Shown here: positions 1 to 10,335 of the stretch, piece by piece | How the letters are laid out: every line of letters starts with the position of its first letter | Numbering within the stretch: position 1 is the first letter of the stretch | Assembly (NCBI GenBank): GCA_947462335.1 | Contig: OX381715.1 | Span: 45,291,472 to 45,355,471 of the forward strand | DNA length: 64,000 nucleotides | Direction: 5' to 3' | Source of the DNA: Harmothoe impar | Lineage: Eukaryota > Annelida > Polychaeta > Phyllodocida > Polynoidae | Position numbers and translations under genes: made by a program | Notes under the pieces: model-generated | The model's database searches: none | What the model saw: only the letters and a program-made list of their open reading frames with translations | Told to the model about the DNA's origin: nothing

Positions 1-122
1 ACAAACTCCCCTTCCTCACACACGACTTGCAGCCCTCCCACATCGAGTCTCCTCACAGGTAACAAACTCCCCTTCCTCACACACCAATTGCAGCCCTCCC
101 ACATCGAGCCTCCTCACAGGTA
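1..122. repeat. 61 bp tandem duplication
   Basis: Two nearly identical 61 bp units lie head to tail (1-61 and 62-122), differing at a few positions. Each unit contains a CAG followed 26 bases later by CAG|GTAA, so each resembles a 26 nt micro-exon with acceptor and donor. The encoded stretch does not resemble RACGAP1, so this may be only a minisatellite in an upstream intron. Confidence 0.7.
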
Positions 123-995
123 ACACCACACGTCTAAATGCTATATATGCACTACCATCTCATCATAAATGAGCACCCTTTTTCCTCACAACTCTGTTAG
201 TATTCTAGGATTCAAGCTTTATTGTGATTATCATAGAAGCTACATGCACCGTAGTAAAGGTGTTTGGAGACCAGAGACAAGTTACTCATAACGCAAAATA
301 TTCAATCTTGAATAAAAAGAGTTATAAAATCAGTTTTTATGGGAAAAGTCTCAGGATGTGACCTGAATCCTGGTAGACCAATCAGAGAGCCTCTTAGTGT
401 ATGTTGGGGTTAATGAGCCAAAAAGCCCATGTCAGGGTGGGAAAGACTTAGTACTGAAGGGAGAACACACAATCCTCGTCAACTGATCCAAGGTGTTTAT
501 CAAGAAACAAAATATCAGTATGCTACAAAGGAGATGTCACTTTTCCTAATTTTGCAGGAATTTCTACTTTTTGGCTGGAATTTCTGTATTCAGTCTTGTT
601 ATTTTCTTACAGATAATTGACCAAAATTATAAGATTTCCTACATTTTGTCGAGGACTGAGTGGCTATCTCTGCTTCTGAGCATTGAGATGGTAGCAGCGT
701 TGATGAATTTCCGGTCGTTTGTCACATCATGAAAAGTAGAACTGACAATGGAATCATGTCCCATGAACTGATGCTACATTGTAAAAGCTTCAATATGCAC
801 TTCCCTTTTACTAAGCTTTAGAAAATGTCAATGGATTGAATCCGATATATACTAAGAGAATTAGAAGTACCATCTAATACCAAGTGCCGTGCACTTTACT
901 TTAATAGTAGCTTGAGTATACAGATTCCGCTGTATCTATATGTACACACTTTACCAAACTGTTAACCTCAATTTTGAAATTCTGACTTTTACCAG
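123..995 (+). other. Intron or upstream non-coding sequence
   Basis: No convincing exon, RNA gene or complete transposon was recognised here. The stretch ends in a usable pyrimidine-rich splice acceptor at 994-995, directly before the first RACGAP1 exon seen. The short ORF at 429-620 has no family resemblance and is taken as chance. Confidence 0.5.
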
Positions 996-1203
996 AGGAG
1001 TGAACCTGTCCCGTATTGACGAGTCAGCGTCTCTGCTCTCACCCTCGGATATAAGTTACGACAAGACTGAGGAGGATCTGGACGCCTCACGTCTGCGCAG
1101 CGGCCGCACCTGGAAGCGGCCCTCGGCCCCCATCATGGAGGAAGACTCACCCACTGAGAGGAAGCGCCAGCGCTCACGCAGCAGGGATGGCAAGCGCAAA
1201 TCT
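996..1203 (+). CDS. RACGAP1: RACGAP1 exon A: Ser/Arg-rich linker
   Basis: The exon follows an acceptor AG at 994-995 and ends at a GTGAGT donor at 1204. It encodes the segment after the coiled coil, including SRIDES and DISYDKTEED, then a basic SR-rich run. In vertebrate RACGAP1 the equivalent stretch is phosphorylated by mitotic kinases. It enters in mid-codon, so an upstream exon is required. Confidence 0.9.
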
Positions 1204-4200
1204 GTGAGTCTTACTCTTTTAACATGTTGACTACTGTAGTTCTCTAGTATAGAGCAAAATCAACGAGCTGCTTTGTATCAAAGCTACTTCTAGGGCAGAG
1301 CACCGTTTCCAATTGACTCAACATTTGGCTATGGCCGTTTCGTGTTCTTTAAAAGCTAACCTAGCAATGTGTATTTCTTCACACCAAAAGAATGCATCTA
1401 TTGTTTGTTGAAGAAGAAGCACCGTCGGTCACGCTCTGCCCATGTGATTGCCACGACCACTGTCACTGTGGAGGGAGATAAGATAGCTGCAGACTCAACC
1501 ATCTCTGATGCTCAGAACAACCGGCGCCGCAGCCACAAACGCCACCTCACCCACTCCGACGCAGACCTCAAGAACATGAAAAACAGAGCCAATGGCAAGT
1601 TCTGTTCAACTGTTTAAGGATGGCATAATGCATTAATGCATCATGTCCTTGGTCGTCATGATGCATGAATCAGGGCTGCCAAGTAGTACGCTTTTGGCGT
1701 ATTAGTACGCTTTTTGGACTCATTTTGAGCCAGAATACTCTTTTACATTTTGAGTACGATTTAGTACGCTTTTGAGGTATGCAGTACGCATTTTGGCTTT
1801 TATTGGCTGTTATTTCATATATATTGAGTACACATTTTAGTTCTAGATAATTCTCGCTTAGGCCCCCCAAAAAAAGGTTTGTTTCAGGTGAGATGGTCAG
1901 AAAATGTAGGGTCGGTAGGTTGGATATTTTTGTTTTTTTAACTTGTTTTTTTAACATGAAAGTACTGGCCAGCCTCTCAGAAGACACTAAAATTGACCCA
2001 AAAAAGGGTAAAAATACAGAAATTTCTTCAAAATTGCATAAGAAAAAAGTAGGGTCGGCCCTGTTTTGATAGGGTCGGTTGGGTGACCTGAAACAAACCT
2101 CTTTTTTTGGCCTTATAGAACCCAGTGGTGAAAGGGAAATTATTGCCATTGTCATTGTCAATTTTTTTTGCCCCCCCCCCCCTCAGGCAAGTTGAAATTG
2201 AGCACAGCCGACCCCTTTGAGCTATAGTAATGCGTGGGCTTTTGGGCTAAAAAGGGGTGCAATTTTGTCCCCCCCCCCCCCCCCCTTAAGAGGGGTCCAA
2301 ACTTTTTTGGTTCCACCCCCCCTTCATGAGATCCAATTTTGCTTTGGCTGTAATGGAACAGACAAATTATCGTGTTTTTTGTTAATGTTATATTAATGCA
2401 GGCACCCTAAATCGCTTTTAGTACGCTTTTGGGGGGAAGGGAGTACGCTAAATACGCTTTTCAGGCAAAAAATGACCCAAAAAATACGATTTTGGAAGTT
2501 TTGAGGTTGGCAGCTCTGATGAATGCAGCCCTGGCAATTAACTCTCCAGTGCTGCATTCAAGCATCATGCCGACCCTACGGGGTTGATACATTCCTGAAC
2601 GGTCGCCATGATGCACCAATGCAGTACAGGCGAGTCCTCCTTTAGTAAAATGTATAATTTTAGTCCACTTCATATTTTTGATCTTTGATTTCGTCTGTTT
2701 GAATGTCTACAGAGCATTTTGCAACATAACTTGAAGTCTATAAACTAAACTAAATATTTTCTTAACGTTTTTGTTCATTCCCTGTTTTATAGAATCTGAT
2801 GACTCCAACATTTTCAAAGGCACTCCCAACAGGTATGTACAAGATAAAACTAGAACACAACGGTCAATGTATTGAAATAAAAGATATAGTTTTACTTTTA
2901 ACTAACTAGTCAATAAAGAGTGATGTATTGTTACAACCATCGTTTCAGGACCGTTGTCACTTACATCAAACTTTGTTGTGGGATACAAGGACAAACATTG
3001 TCGAATGTGTAAATCAACATTTGTAGGGTCATGATTGGCGTTGGAAGTTACACCCTGTGACGAGTACCAATGGAAAGGGTATGTTATCCCTGATATATGC
3101 ATACAACTTACAACATATCACACTGTCTTTCATCAAATCTCTTCACAGCTCGCCCACGCTGCGTCGCATAAACTCGGCCGGGAAGGGACTGAATCGGCCT
3201 CACGCTTTTGTTAACAAGACAGTAATCAAACCGGAATCCTGCAACCACGTATGTCACCAGTTTTGTGTGATGAAAAATATGACTTGTAACAAGGATTGAA
3301 ATGGGATTCAGTATACAATAATTATGTATCAGAGGAAATGAGTTTGGCAAGCGAAATTGTAGAGCTAAACCCAGCATCATGGGCGTAAACAAAATACAAC
3401 AAATATATGCAATATTCACTAGCTTCGTATTTGTCATTTTATTCAATGCCGCTTAAACTATTCACTTATTGATCTTTTTCTACTTAACTTACAGTGTGGA
3501 AAGAGGATCAAGTTCAGTAAGATAGCTGCCAAGTGCAAAGGTAATCGCCGATTGAGCTCAGTGATATCATGTTTTTATATCTTTTATAGACTAGTATAAA
3601 TACAAGACCCCCCTAGACTGGTCCGGATGGTAGATCATAAATGTATAGTGATTGCATTCACGTCTAAGAACCAATAAACAACTTTTGAACTTGAACTCAT
3701 GGACTTTAAGATGTATGTGTTGAAATCAAATAGATAAGTGTCCCTATCTGAAAAGAAAAGCATTCTACAAAATTACCCACACATTTCTGTCCACCTGAAA
3801 TCCACTTGTGCTGTGTTCCTTTAAAATTTTCCAATGCTCATTAACATGGACATTGCTCTTCCCGTTGCCCACAGATTGCCGTGTGACGGCGCACCCTGAC
3901 TGTAAGGACATGGTGCCGCTGCCGTGTATCCCCACCCAGCCCACACCCGGCACCGCCAAGAACATCGGGGTAAGGCCTGCACTCAATCACATTTACTAAA
4001 GACTAAATTAGATTAACCGTTTTTTAGCAAAAATGCCAGTGCCGTACTCGTATTTCTTTTTTGGCATGCGCCCTGTTGGATCGAATTTGATTGGCTGGAA
4101 ATTGCGTTCTCGTATTATCGCCCAATCGGCGATCCTCTTGTCAATGAATCCACACTCACTGCACTCAGTAAGGCCCACAGCCCCAGTGACAGCACAGCAG

Positions 4201-7200
4201 CAGTTCAATGTGTATTGCAGGCATATTTGCCTGACACAGAACGTGATGCGTTTTGGAATAGGCCTATATTCTAACAGTAGATTTCACATGGCCCTCGTTT
4301 TTTGATTGCAGAACATGCCCTTTCATTATCCGGTGATCAACAGTTAAAAACAATTTCAAATAGGTACTCAGATGCGATTTCATCTTGTTTCCCTTACAGG
4401 GCATGCTGGCGGATTATGCTCCACTAGACCCACCCATGGTTCCTGCACTCGTGGTAAGATAATTGACTCAGGGTTACCACCTAGAGTCTTATGCAACGCC
4501 TCATGAGGGGCTGCATCAAGATAGTGAAAGTTCAATTTCACATCCAATTTTAAGTAGGAAATCCTCAGCCAATATACAAAAAAAGGGTGAATATTGAAAG
4601 ATGGGACATTCATCTACATGCTATACCAAGAAATATTACAAATATTGTGTTGCAACCATTCTAAATATTGAATCTAATAAAAGTCACAAAATCTGACCAA
4701 AAAGTTGGAGAGAAAAATTAAACTCTAAAGTACTAGATTCGATTTTTGTCTCCATTATGGTCCACACAACTCCAGTGCTTAGTCAATGGGGGTGAGACCT
4801 TTTTTTGATAATTCTCTTCAAGTATCTTGAATTATTTTAATGTGTGGACAGAGTTAACAATTCATGGTAAAGAATTGTGAGAAGCTCCATACCACAGACT
4901 GCTGGTATGACCCAATAAGATCAATAAGGTAGAATCATATATGCAAATGATGTTTAGGTCAGCTGACTGAACCAGCCAATCAGCATGCACCTCAGGGAGC
5001 ATATAAGACTGTTTATTTTTGAAAGAAGCTCATTCTTCCAGGGGGTCTGGTAGGGTGTGGATGTGTGTATAGCCTGCTCCAGACGGGGGAGGGGAGTTGG
5101 GAATATGTTTTGACTCTGACACTGCCAATCAGACCCTCTTGCCCCCGTGATGGGGGCAGGAAGTAGCGGTAGAGGATTTTGGGGGCAGGGGAGGGGCTGG
5201 GAATGTGGGGTTGAGGTATGTTTGTTTGTTTTGTTTGTGTATGTGTTTATGGATGATCGTATCCAGGATGACCGAATCTATGAGATGAGCCAAAAGATAG
5301 AAATCCTGCTCCTACACATTTACCAAAGCAAGGGTTCTTTAACCTAGGTATGTGGGGTAGGGGTATGTGGGGTTGAGGTATGTGGGGTAGGGGTATGGGG
5401 TATGTGGGGTTGGGGTATGTGGAGTTGGGGTATGTGGGGTTGAGGTATGTGGGGTTGAGGTATGTGGGGTAGGGGTATGTGGGGTAGGGGTATGTAGGGA
5501 TGAGGTATGTAGGGTTGAGGTATGTAGGGTAGGGGTATGTGGGGTTGAGGTATGGTCTGTAGGTGGTGGTATAGGTCGACTTACATTAATTTACACCTTT
5601 CAATTACTGAATTCAATCACTTAATAACCCTAACCCTGAGTCATTGACTCAGGGTTACTCTGAGTCTTGTGCGACTGGTAGCGATGGGCTCCTCGGCGAA
5701 AAATTTAAAACAGCTGTCATTCCTTCAAAATTGGAGCTTTTTCTCTCAATTTTGTGTCATTAGATGCGGTACAATGTTGTCCTTCCTATGTAATCGCGCT
5801 TTAATCCATTTTCAAACGCTTCCCCCTGAAAAGCATGATTTTAATTTTGTGTCTAAAATGGTGGTAATTTGCTTCAGCATAGAGCCCTATGGGAGCCTGT
5901 AGATAACGCTTGACATTTAACAGTTACATATTGAACGGGCTCAGTGCTAAGTCAATGGGACAGATCTCGGCAGCCGACCAAACCGGGGTGAGACACTTTT
6001 TTTCAGCAAGCTTTGACTGGATCCAATGGTAATTTAACACAGGGAAGTACTACACTACTTCCCAAAGGAGATGCCATCCTATATCATATACTAGGCCCAA
6101 CCTACGCTGCAGTATGTTAGATACCGGTATGGTAATTTAATGGTAATTTAATATATATGTTGCTGTCCAGTGTTGTTCAATACATGACAAATATTTTGAG
6201 AACAAAAACAGACAACCCTGTAGTAGGATATAGCTCAGACCCTACTAAGCACTATTCGCTGTTACTTATAATATGGACATGGGAGCTTTTTATTCAGTGT
6301 GTGTCTGACATAGACGTGAGAGGACAAAAGACATAGATAGCCAAGATCGGGGAACATGAAAATTTGAATTTGGGCCTAAGTACCCAAAGAAAAATAAAGG
6401 ATAGCATACCCAAATACGTTCGATTTTTTGTGACGTAAATCACACGTTCAATCTTTTTGATATTTACATTTCCATTTTATATAGAAACGCTGATAAGTCC
6501 ATCTTGTAGTACAGTTATTTTACCAATCTGTTTTCCAGATCCACTGTGTGAACGAGGTGGAGTCCCGAGGACTGAAGGAGGTGGGCATCTACCGCGTACC
6601 TGGGTGAGTATTTACCTTTGTGCAGTAAACTATAATGTCAGGAAAACTGTTCGAGAGAAACAAGGCCACACCCAAAAATTGATTGGTCAATGGATTTCGC
6701 GCACCTTATTTTCGGAAACGGTTTTTCAATGGATTTTGCTTGCCTCTTTTTTTTTCGATTTTTTTCTAGTAATTCCCCCAGATCAACCGATATACTTTCA
6801 TGTTAGGGCTCCACTACTAACTTTTGTGTGAGGCTGGGTAAAAAGAAGTGTCGCTCGCTTCACTTTCCGCTTACAAGATCCACTGATTAAAAAAGATTGC
6901 TTGCTCGCACGATTTTCTTGAAAAGTAAAATCCATTGACCAACTTATTTTTTCAGTGTGGCCCAAATTAGTTTTTCAATTTTAATTCTGGTCTTTGATAT
7001 AGCCCAATAATGCGTCACTAATGGGAATCCGAAAAATTCTGAATCCCCCTCCCTAAGTTGAAGAAAATAACGTTAAAAAGATTAAATTTGATTGCATATT
7101 TGTAGATGAAGGCCATTTCAAGACATAAGTTCAGGTAATGGGCTGATGGAGTACTTTTGAATATTTACGTTATGTTTTTTTTACCAGAATTGTGTTAAAG

Positions 7201-10200
7201 CAGGTGTTTGTGTTGTGGCAGGGTGGAGAGTGAGGTGAAGGGCCTGAAGGAGAAGTTCCTGCGTGGTCGTGGCACGCCCAACTTGTCCAACATTAACGAC
7301 ATCAACATTGTGTGTGGCTGTATCAAGGACTTCCTCCGCAACCTCAAGGAACCACTCGTCACCTACGACTTGTGGAAGGACTTTGTAGACGCTGCCGGTG
7401 AGAACACAGCATCAAACCGTTTGTTGTTGTAATAATACTGTATTAACCTTAATGAATATTTACTAACATGTAACGGTGGAATTTGTTTCCTAGTTATAAC
7501 AATACCACACCTTGTTTCTGGAATGTTCAAGTTTCTCAAGCTGGAATAAATTTAGTTCAAGCAATGATATTGATTCACTACATGCTACAGGTAATGCTTG
7601 TTTGAATGTAACACTATCAATGTGTGCTAATGGCTGGTTGCCTGTCCCAGAGAACGCCGACCAGGAGACGGGCACGGCCCAGGTGTACCAGGCCATCAGC
7701 ATGCTGCCGCAGCCTAACCGCGACACCCTGGCCTTCCTCCTGCTGCACCTGCAGCGCGTGGCCGAGGCAGAGGACTGCAAGATGCCAGCCATGAACCTGG
7801 CCCGCGTCTTTGGTCCCAGTGTTGTCGGCAACTCCAGCGCAGAGCTAGAACCCATGCAGATGATCACCGAGACACGCAAGCAGGCTGCCGTAAGATGACC
7901 CTAAGTTCTTGTGTATACATAAGTCACCATAACACGGACTAGAACGCACTGCATGACTCACATAGTTGGTCCTAGGGCCGTAGTTCTGTTTTTTTTAAAT
8001 CAGAATTTGGAAAACCTCGCATATTTATAAGCCACAGAGATGCCTTGTGTCCTACTATTATTTCCTGCAAAACGAAAGTGCTTATATTTGCTGCATATTG
8101 TCGACCAGTAAGGCTGCATAAAATTGATAATCAGCTTTGCGGACACTTTCCAAAATGCATTTGCTGCATATTGTCGACCAGTATTAAAGTGGCATACCTC
8201 AATATGAGCTAGGACTGTCATTGGTATCCAATTATCTCGATTCCGATTATCACTATTTTGGTCTCGATTTTCCGATTATATTGATCTATTTTGATCTGAT
8301 ATACATGGTTAAATTATGCTTGAAAATAAATGTTTCCAGTTGTTTATTACAAAAGCTAGCTCATACTATGTCAAGAATGGAAATATATGGGCTTTATGCA
8401 GAACTTCTGTTCGATTTTGATGCACATTCGGAAGTTTATTTCCCAAAAAATTAGGGCTTTTAAGTGCAACATTTTCAACTTAATAAATAAGTTAGTTCTA
8501 CTTGGAATTTCTACACAATTATTACAGTTTTGCCAAGGTAAATTCATTGAAAAACTGTGGGTCATTGGGTGTATCGATATAATGCATTTGTCGATGCGAT
8601 AATCGGAATTCTGTAAATGTCGGTGTATCGATTTGGGGGGTATCGATGACAGTCCTAATATCATATATACTTCTAGTTTCACGGATTGTTTGGGGGTATA
8701 GGACCTGAATCTAAATTAGTCTTGTAGATTTAAGCCATTAGGTGTGATGCTGCAGAGGCGGTGCATCCACCTTCTCTCCTCGAGTACCTGTCCTGGCTCC
8801 ACTCCGACTGTTGCTGGGGGGGGTACCGAGATCTGGGCCTTTAAGACTGTTATGTCAAAACCCGTCCATCTGGAAGGGGGGGTGGAGGAACACTTTGCCG
8901 TGAGAGTACCTGATAATGAACAGGAAGTGAAGTCACAGACAAACTCCTTATGCTCTGATTCAGTTTGATCAAAGCCAGTGGGTGACCATGGTACACCAAG
9001 CAGAGAGAGCCTCGTCAGCAGGCACTCAGTGGTTTTGAGAATTAGGAGAAAGAAGTGTATTCCGTTACTCTCTGATTAAACCCTTACTTAAAAATGCCTG
9101 TGGTATGAACTCCAAGTGATTCCTAGTGGTTGTACTTGTTGTAGGTTGTGGAGAAGCTCATCTCTATCTCGTCTGACTACTGGTTTACCTTCATGAACAT
9201 CGACACTTCATCCAGTGGTGGCCATGACCCCATGTACACGCCCAACACGCCCGAGTCTGCCGGTATGTCATGGCTTCACACATGATTTCACACATTCAGT
9301 ACCATAAGTCGATTTTCCTATCGTTTAAGGAACATTGATAGGTTCTATATGCTGAAACTTTCACATACTTTACTGTCACGAAAATTCCAGCTTATTTGTT
9401 GTAACCTCACATGTATATGTATGAAATATAGAGATAATATGTGGCTTGCACCAGTTTACAACGCCTTAGTTAAACCCCTCTAAGTGGAATACGTGATCTG
9501 AAGGCAGCAGCCCTTCTTAAATACCCCCTCTGCCAGCTGATGAAGTACACAGCTCAAAAATAAATCTCAGGAATATAATGAAATATTATTATCATTATTT
9601 TTATGGCGTTTTAGTACTTAACAATATGAGTTTAATTGTCTCCAAAGTCGTTAAGCCTAACTCTCGTATAGGCTGCACCCCGACTTTGGGTCGATCCTAT
9701 AAGCCGCACCAGAGATCAGATTATGGTGACTGTATCATAGTAGCAAGAACTCACATATAAGCCGCATCCTGACTCTGGGCCGATCTTATAAGCCGCACTG
9801 CCAATCTAGTTTGCCTACTAGCCGCGGCTTATACGTGAGGTTTTACAGTAAGTGTAGTTGTACCGTTGTTTGTGCTGTGTCTTGAGTTGAACTCGAAGGT
9901 GCGCTTTGTTTTTCAGTGCCCCATACCACGATGTTCAATCCTATATTGACCCCAGACAATGAGGCGGCCCACTCAGAGAAGAAGGGTTCCTGGTTCACCC
10001 CAAGGTAGGGTTAACACTATGTATTAAATAGTATTAAATAGATTGTTTTTTATTACATGACTGATACGGCACTCAATGTTAAACCCAGAGATGTAAGTGG
10101 TCGGGAATTTCCCTGAGATTTTTTCCAAAAATTTTGAAGGCTAAAATTATCATTCCTGTGATCTATCCAGAGAAGGGGTTTTGACCCCCGTCATGAACTT

Positions 10201-10335
10201 TTCTTCAAAGCCCTGTCCCATGACCACTCCCTTAACCTTGTTTTGGTTTCTCTAATTTGACACAGGTTTGGCACCAAGAATCGCACCATCAACAAGAAAC
10301 CTACACATTTCTTCACCTCGCCGATGCTCAAATAG
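996..10335 (+). CDS. RACGAP1: Rac GTPase-activating protein 1 (MgcRacGAP/CYK-4), 3' part of the gene, 13 exons
   Basis: This is the GTPase-activating subunit of centralspindlin. With the kinesin MKLP1 it bundles midzone microtubules and regulates Rho-family GTPases at the cleavage furrow. Thirteen exons join in a single frame with compatible phases at every junction, giving about 492 visible codons and a stop at 10333-10335. In order they encode a Ser/Arg/Lys-rich linker, a C1 zinc domain (exons D-F) with the full H-x12-C-x2-C pattern, and a RhoGAP domain (exons G-J) with the arginine finger in GIYRVPG. The tail ends in SPMLK, as in vertebrate RACGAP1. Vertebrate proteins are about 630 residues, so the N-terminal coiled coil that binds the kinesin must lie left of the window. 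Exon codons are GC-rich against AT-rich introns. Family, domains and frame are seen directly; cellular role is by homology. Confidence 0.96.
1414..1594 (+). CDS. RACGAP1: RACGAP1 exon B: basic linker, GC donor
   Basis: It encodes a basic stretch (KKHRRSRSAH) and a TTVTVEGD motif like that of vertebrate RACGAP1. The start could be 1414 or 1417, because two AGs occur in frame. The donor is GCAAGT at 1595, a GC-AG intron. That site is needed to keep phase with exon C, where G plus AA makes a Glu codon. Confidence 0.85.
1671..2518. mobile_element. hAT-like MITE in intron
   Basis: The left end reads CAGGGCTGCCAA and the right end TTGGCAGCTCTG, forming short imperfect terminal inverted repeats. 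ATGAAT lies directly outside both ends, a likely part of the target duplication. The subterminal regions repeat a word like AGTACGCTTTT. No transposase ORF is present, so it is non-autonomous. The hAT assignment rests on the CAGGG terminus and is inference. Confidence 0.65.
1861..2112. mobile_element. PIF/Harbinger-like MITE with TTA target duplication
   Basis: The element starts GGCC at 1861 and ends GGCC at 2112, and is flanked by TTA on both sides (1858-1860 and 2113-2115). The ends pair over about 28 bases, including a shared GGTTTGTTTCAGGT word in inverted orientation. A three-base TTA duplication with GG-starting ends is characteristic of PIF/Harbinger MITEs. Confidence 0.75.
2793..2832 (+). 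CDS. RACGAP1: RACGAP1 exon C: 40 bp linker exon
   Basis: A short exon between TTTTATAG and GTATGT encodes ESDDSNIFKGTPN. It takes up one base from exon B and leaves two bases for exon D, so the frame is closed on both sides. It belongs to the linker before the C1 domain. Confidence 0.88.
3149..3248 (+). CDS. RACGAP1: RACGAP1 exon D: start of C1 domain
   Basis: The exon lies between CTTCACAG and GTATGT. It encodes TLRRINSAGKG and then the first C1 zinc ligands: His of HAFVNKTVIKPES followed after 12 residues by Cys. The KTVIKPESC stretch is typical of RACGAP1. Confidence 0.95.
3495..3540 (+). CDS. RACGAP1: RACGAP1 exon E: middle of C1 domain
   Basis: This 46 bp exon between TTACAG and GTAATC encodes CGKRIKFSKIAAKCK, carrying two further Cys ligands. 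It ends after the first base of a codon, which exon F completes. Confidence 0.94.
3875..3969 (+). CDS. RACGAP1: RACGAP1 exon F: end of C1 domain
   Basis: The exon lies between CCCACAG and GTAAGG. It encodes DCRVTAHPDCKD and VPLPC, which completes the Cys-x4-His-x2-Cys-x7-Cys half of the C1 domain. A PTPGTAKNIG linker to the GAP domain follows. Confidence 0.95.
4400..4453 (+). CDS. RACGAP1: RACGAP1 exon G: linker into RhoGAP domain
   Basis: An 18-codon exon between CCTTACAG and GTAAGA encodes GMLADYAPLDPPMVPALV. It corresponds to the start of the RhoGAP fold. Confidence 0.93.
4460..4805. mobile_element. MITE-like element, copy 1
   Basis: It begins TTGACTCAGGGTTAC and ends with a TAGTCAATGG-like stretch, so the ends are short inverted repeats. 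The same ends and order recur at about 5640-5990. It has no coding capacity. Confidence 0.5.
5340..5575. repeat. G-rich minisatellite, about 17 bp unit
   Basis: More than ten tandem copies of a unit like GTATGTGGGGTTGAG, with alternating GTTGAG and GTAGGG variants, fill this stretch. The GGGG blocks on one strand could form G-quadruplexes. Confidence 0.85.
5640..5995. mobile_element. MITE-like element, copy 2
   Basis: It shares its start (TTGACTCAGGGTTAC, then GAGTCTTGTGC) and end (GTGCTAAGTCAATGG) with the copy at 4460-4805. Orientation is the same. It is a second insertion of one non-autonomous family in one intron. Confidence 0.5.
6539..6603 (+). CDS. RACGAP1: RACGAP1 exon H: RhoGAP arginine finger
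   Basis: The exon lies between TTTCCAG and GTGAGT. It encodes HCVNEVESRGLKEVGIYRVPG, whose Arg in GIYR is the catalytic arginine finger of RhoGAP domains. It ends with two bases of a Gly codon that exon I completes. Confidence 0.96.
6663..6962. mobile_element. 300 bp MITE in RACGAP1 intron
   Basis: The ends are inverted repeats: GGCCACACCCAAAAATTG on the left and a matching stretch ending CAGTGTGGCC on the right. Both arms contain TTGGTCAATGGATTT. A CAA triplet flanks both ends and may be the target duplication. No ORF of note is present. Confidence 0.65.
7222..7397 (+). CDS. RACGAP1: RACGAP1 exon I: RhoGAP core
   Basis: The exon follows GTGGCAG and ends at a GTGAGA donor. It encodes VESEVKGLKEKFLRG and then IKDFLRNLKEPLVTYDLW, the conserved KDFLRxLxEPL helix that contacts the GTPase. 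Confidence 0.96.
7651..7889 (+). CDS. RACGAP1: RACGAP1 exon J: RhoGAP C-terminal half
   Basis: The longest exon in view, between TGTCCCAG and GTAAGA. It encodes LPQPNRDTLAFLLLHLQRV and MNLARVFGPSVV, the hallmark helices of RhoGAP domains. The Asn in MNLARVF is the conserved residue next to the arginine finger. Confidence 0.97.
7890..9144. other. RACGAP1 intron with MITE
   Basis: This 1.25 kb intron holds one MITE-like element (8211-8656) and a short direct repeat of TTTGCTGCATATTGTCGACC (near 8090 and 8160). No exon was seen. The ORF at 8744-8968 has no family resemblance. Confidence 0.7.
8211..8656. mobile_element. MITE with AGGACTGTCAT ends
   Basis: The left end AGGACTGTCAT and right end ATGACAGTCCT are perfect 11 bp inverted repeats. 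Subterminal sequence is rich in CGATTATCG-like words in both orientations. There is no transposase. Confidence 0.65.
9145..9262 (+). CDS. RACGAP1: RACGAP1 exon K
   Basis: The exon follows TTGTTGTAG and ends at GTATGT. It encodes VVEKLISISSDYWFTFMNI, the end of the GAP fold, and then a Ser/Pro-rich tail with MYTPNTPES. The phase matches exons J and L. Confidence 0.94.
9650..9850. mobile_element. Short MITE, 'TATAAGCCGCACCCCGACTTTGGG' family
   Basis: It contains several copies of TATAAGCCGCACCCCGAC-like words. It ends in CGGCTTATACGTGAGGTTTT, the reverse complement of the start of the longer relative at 14096-14732. It is a small or degraded copy of that family. Confidence 0.6.
9917..10004 (+). 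CDS. RACGAP1: RACGAP1 exon L
   Basis: The exon lies between TTTTCAG and GTAGGG. It encodes VPHTTMFNPILTPDNEA and KKGSWFTPR, matching the C-terminal regulatory tail of RACGAP1. It leaves two bases for exon M. Confidence 0.93.
10266..10335 (+). CDS. RACGAP1: RACGAP1 exon M, stop codon
   Basis: The last coding exon follows ACACAG. It encodes FGTKNRTINKKPTHFFTSPMLK and a TAG stop at 10333-10335. FF-x-SPMLK is the conserved end of the family, so the C-terminus is complete. Confidence 0.97.

Larger units (their letters stand above)
1595..2792. other. RACGAP1 intron with nested MITEs
   Basis: This 1.2 kb intron is mostly filled by a hAT-like MITE (1671-2518) that itself contains a Harbinger-like MITE (1861-2112). 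Long C-runs occur near 2170 and 2270. No coding exon was seen. Confidence 0.8.
4454..6538. other. RACGAP1 intron with MITE pair and minisatellite
   Basis: This 2.1 kb intron contains two direct copies of one small element (about 4460-4800 and 5640-5990) and a G-rich minisatellite between them (5340-5575). No exon was recognised. The ORFs at 5147-5347 and 5669-5902 fall in these repeats and are ignored. Confidence 0.75.

Noticed and set aside
5340..5575. CRISPR-like array
   Set aside because: Units are contiguous 17 bp minisatellite copies without unique spacers, in a eukaryotic intron.
8744..8968. 74-codon ORF in a RACGAP1 intron
   Set aside because: There are no splice-compatible borders in phase with exons J and K, and no similarity to the family.
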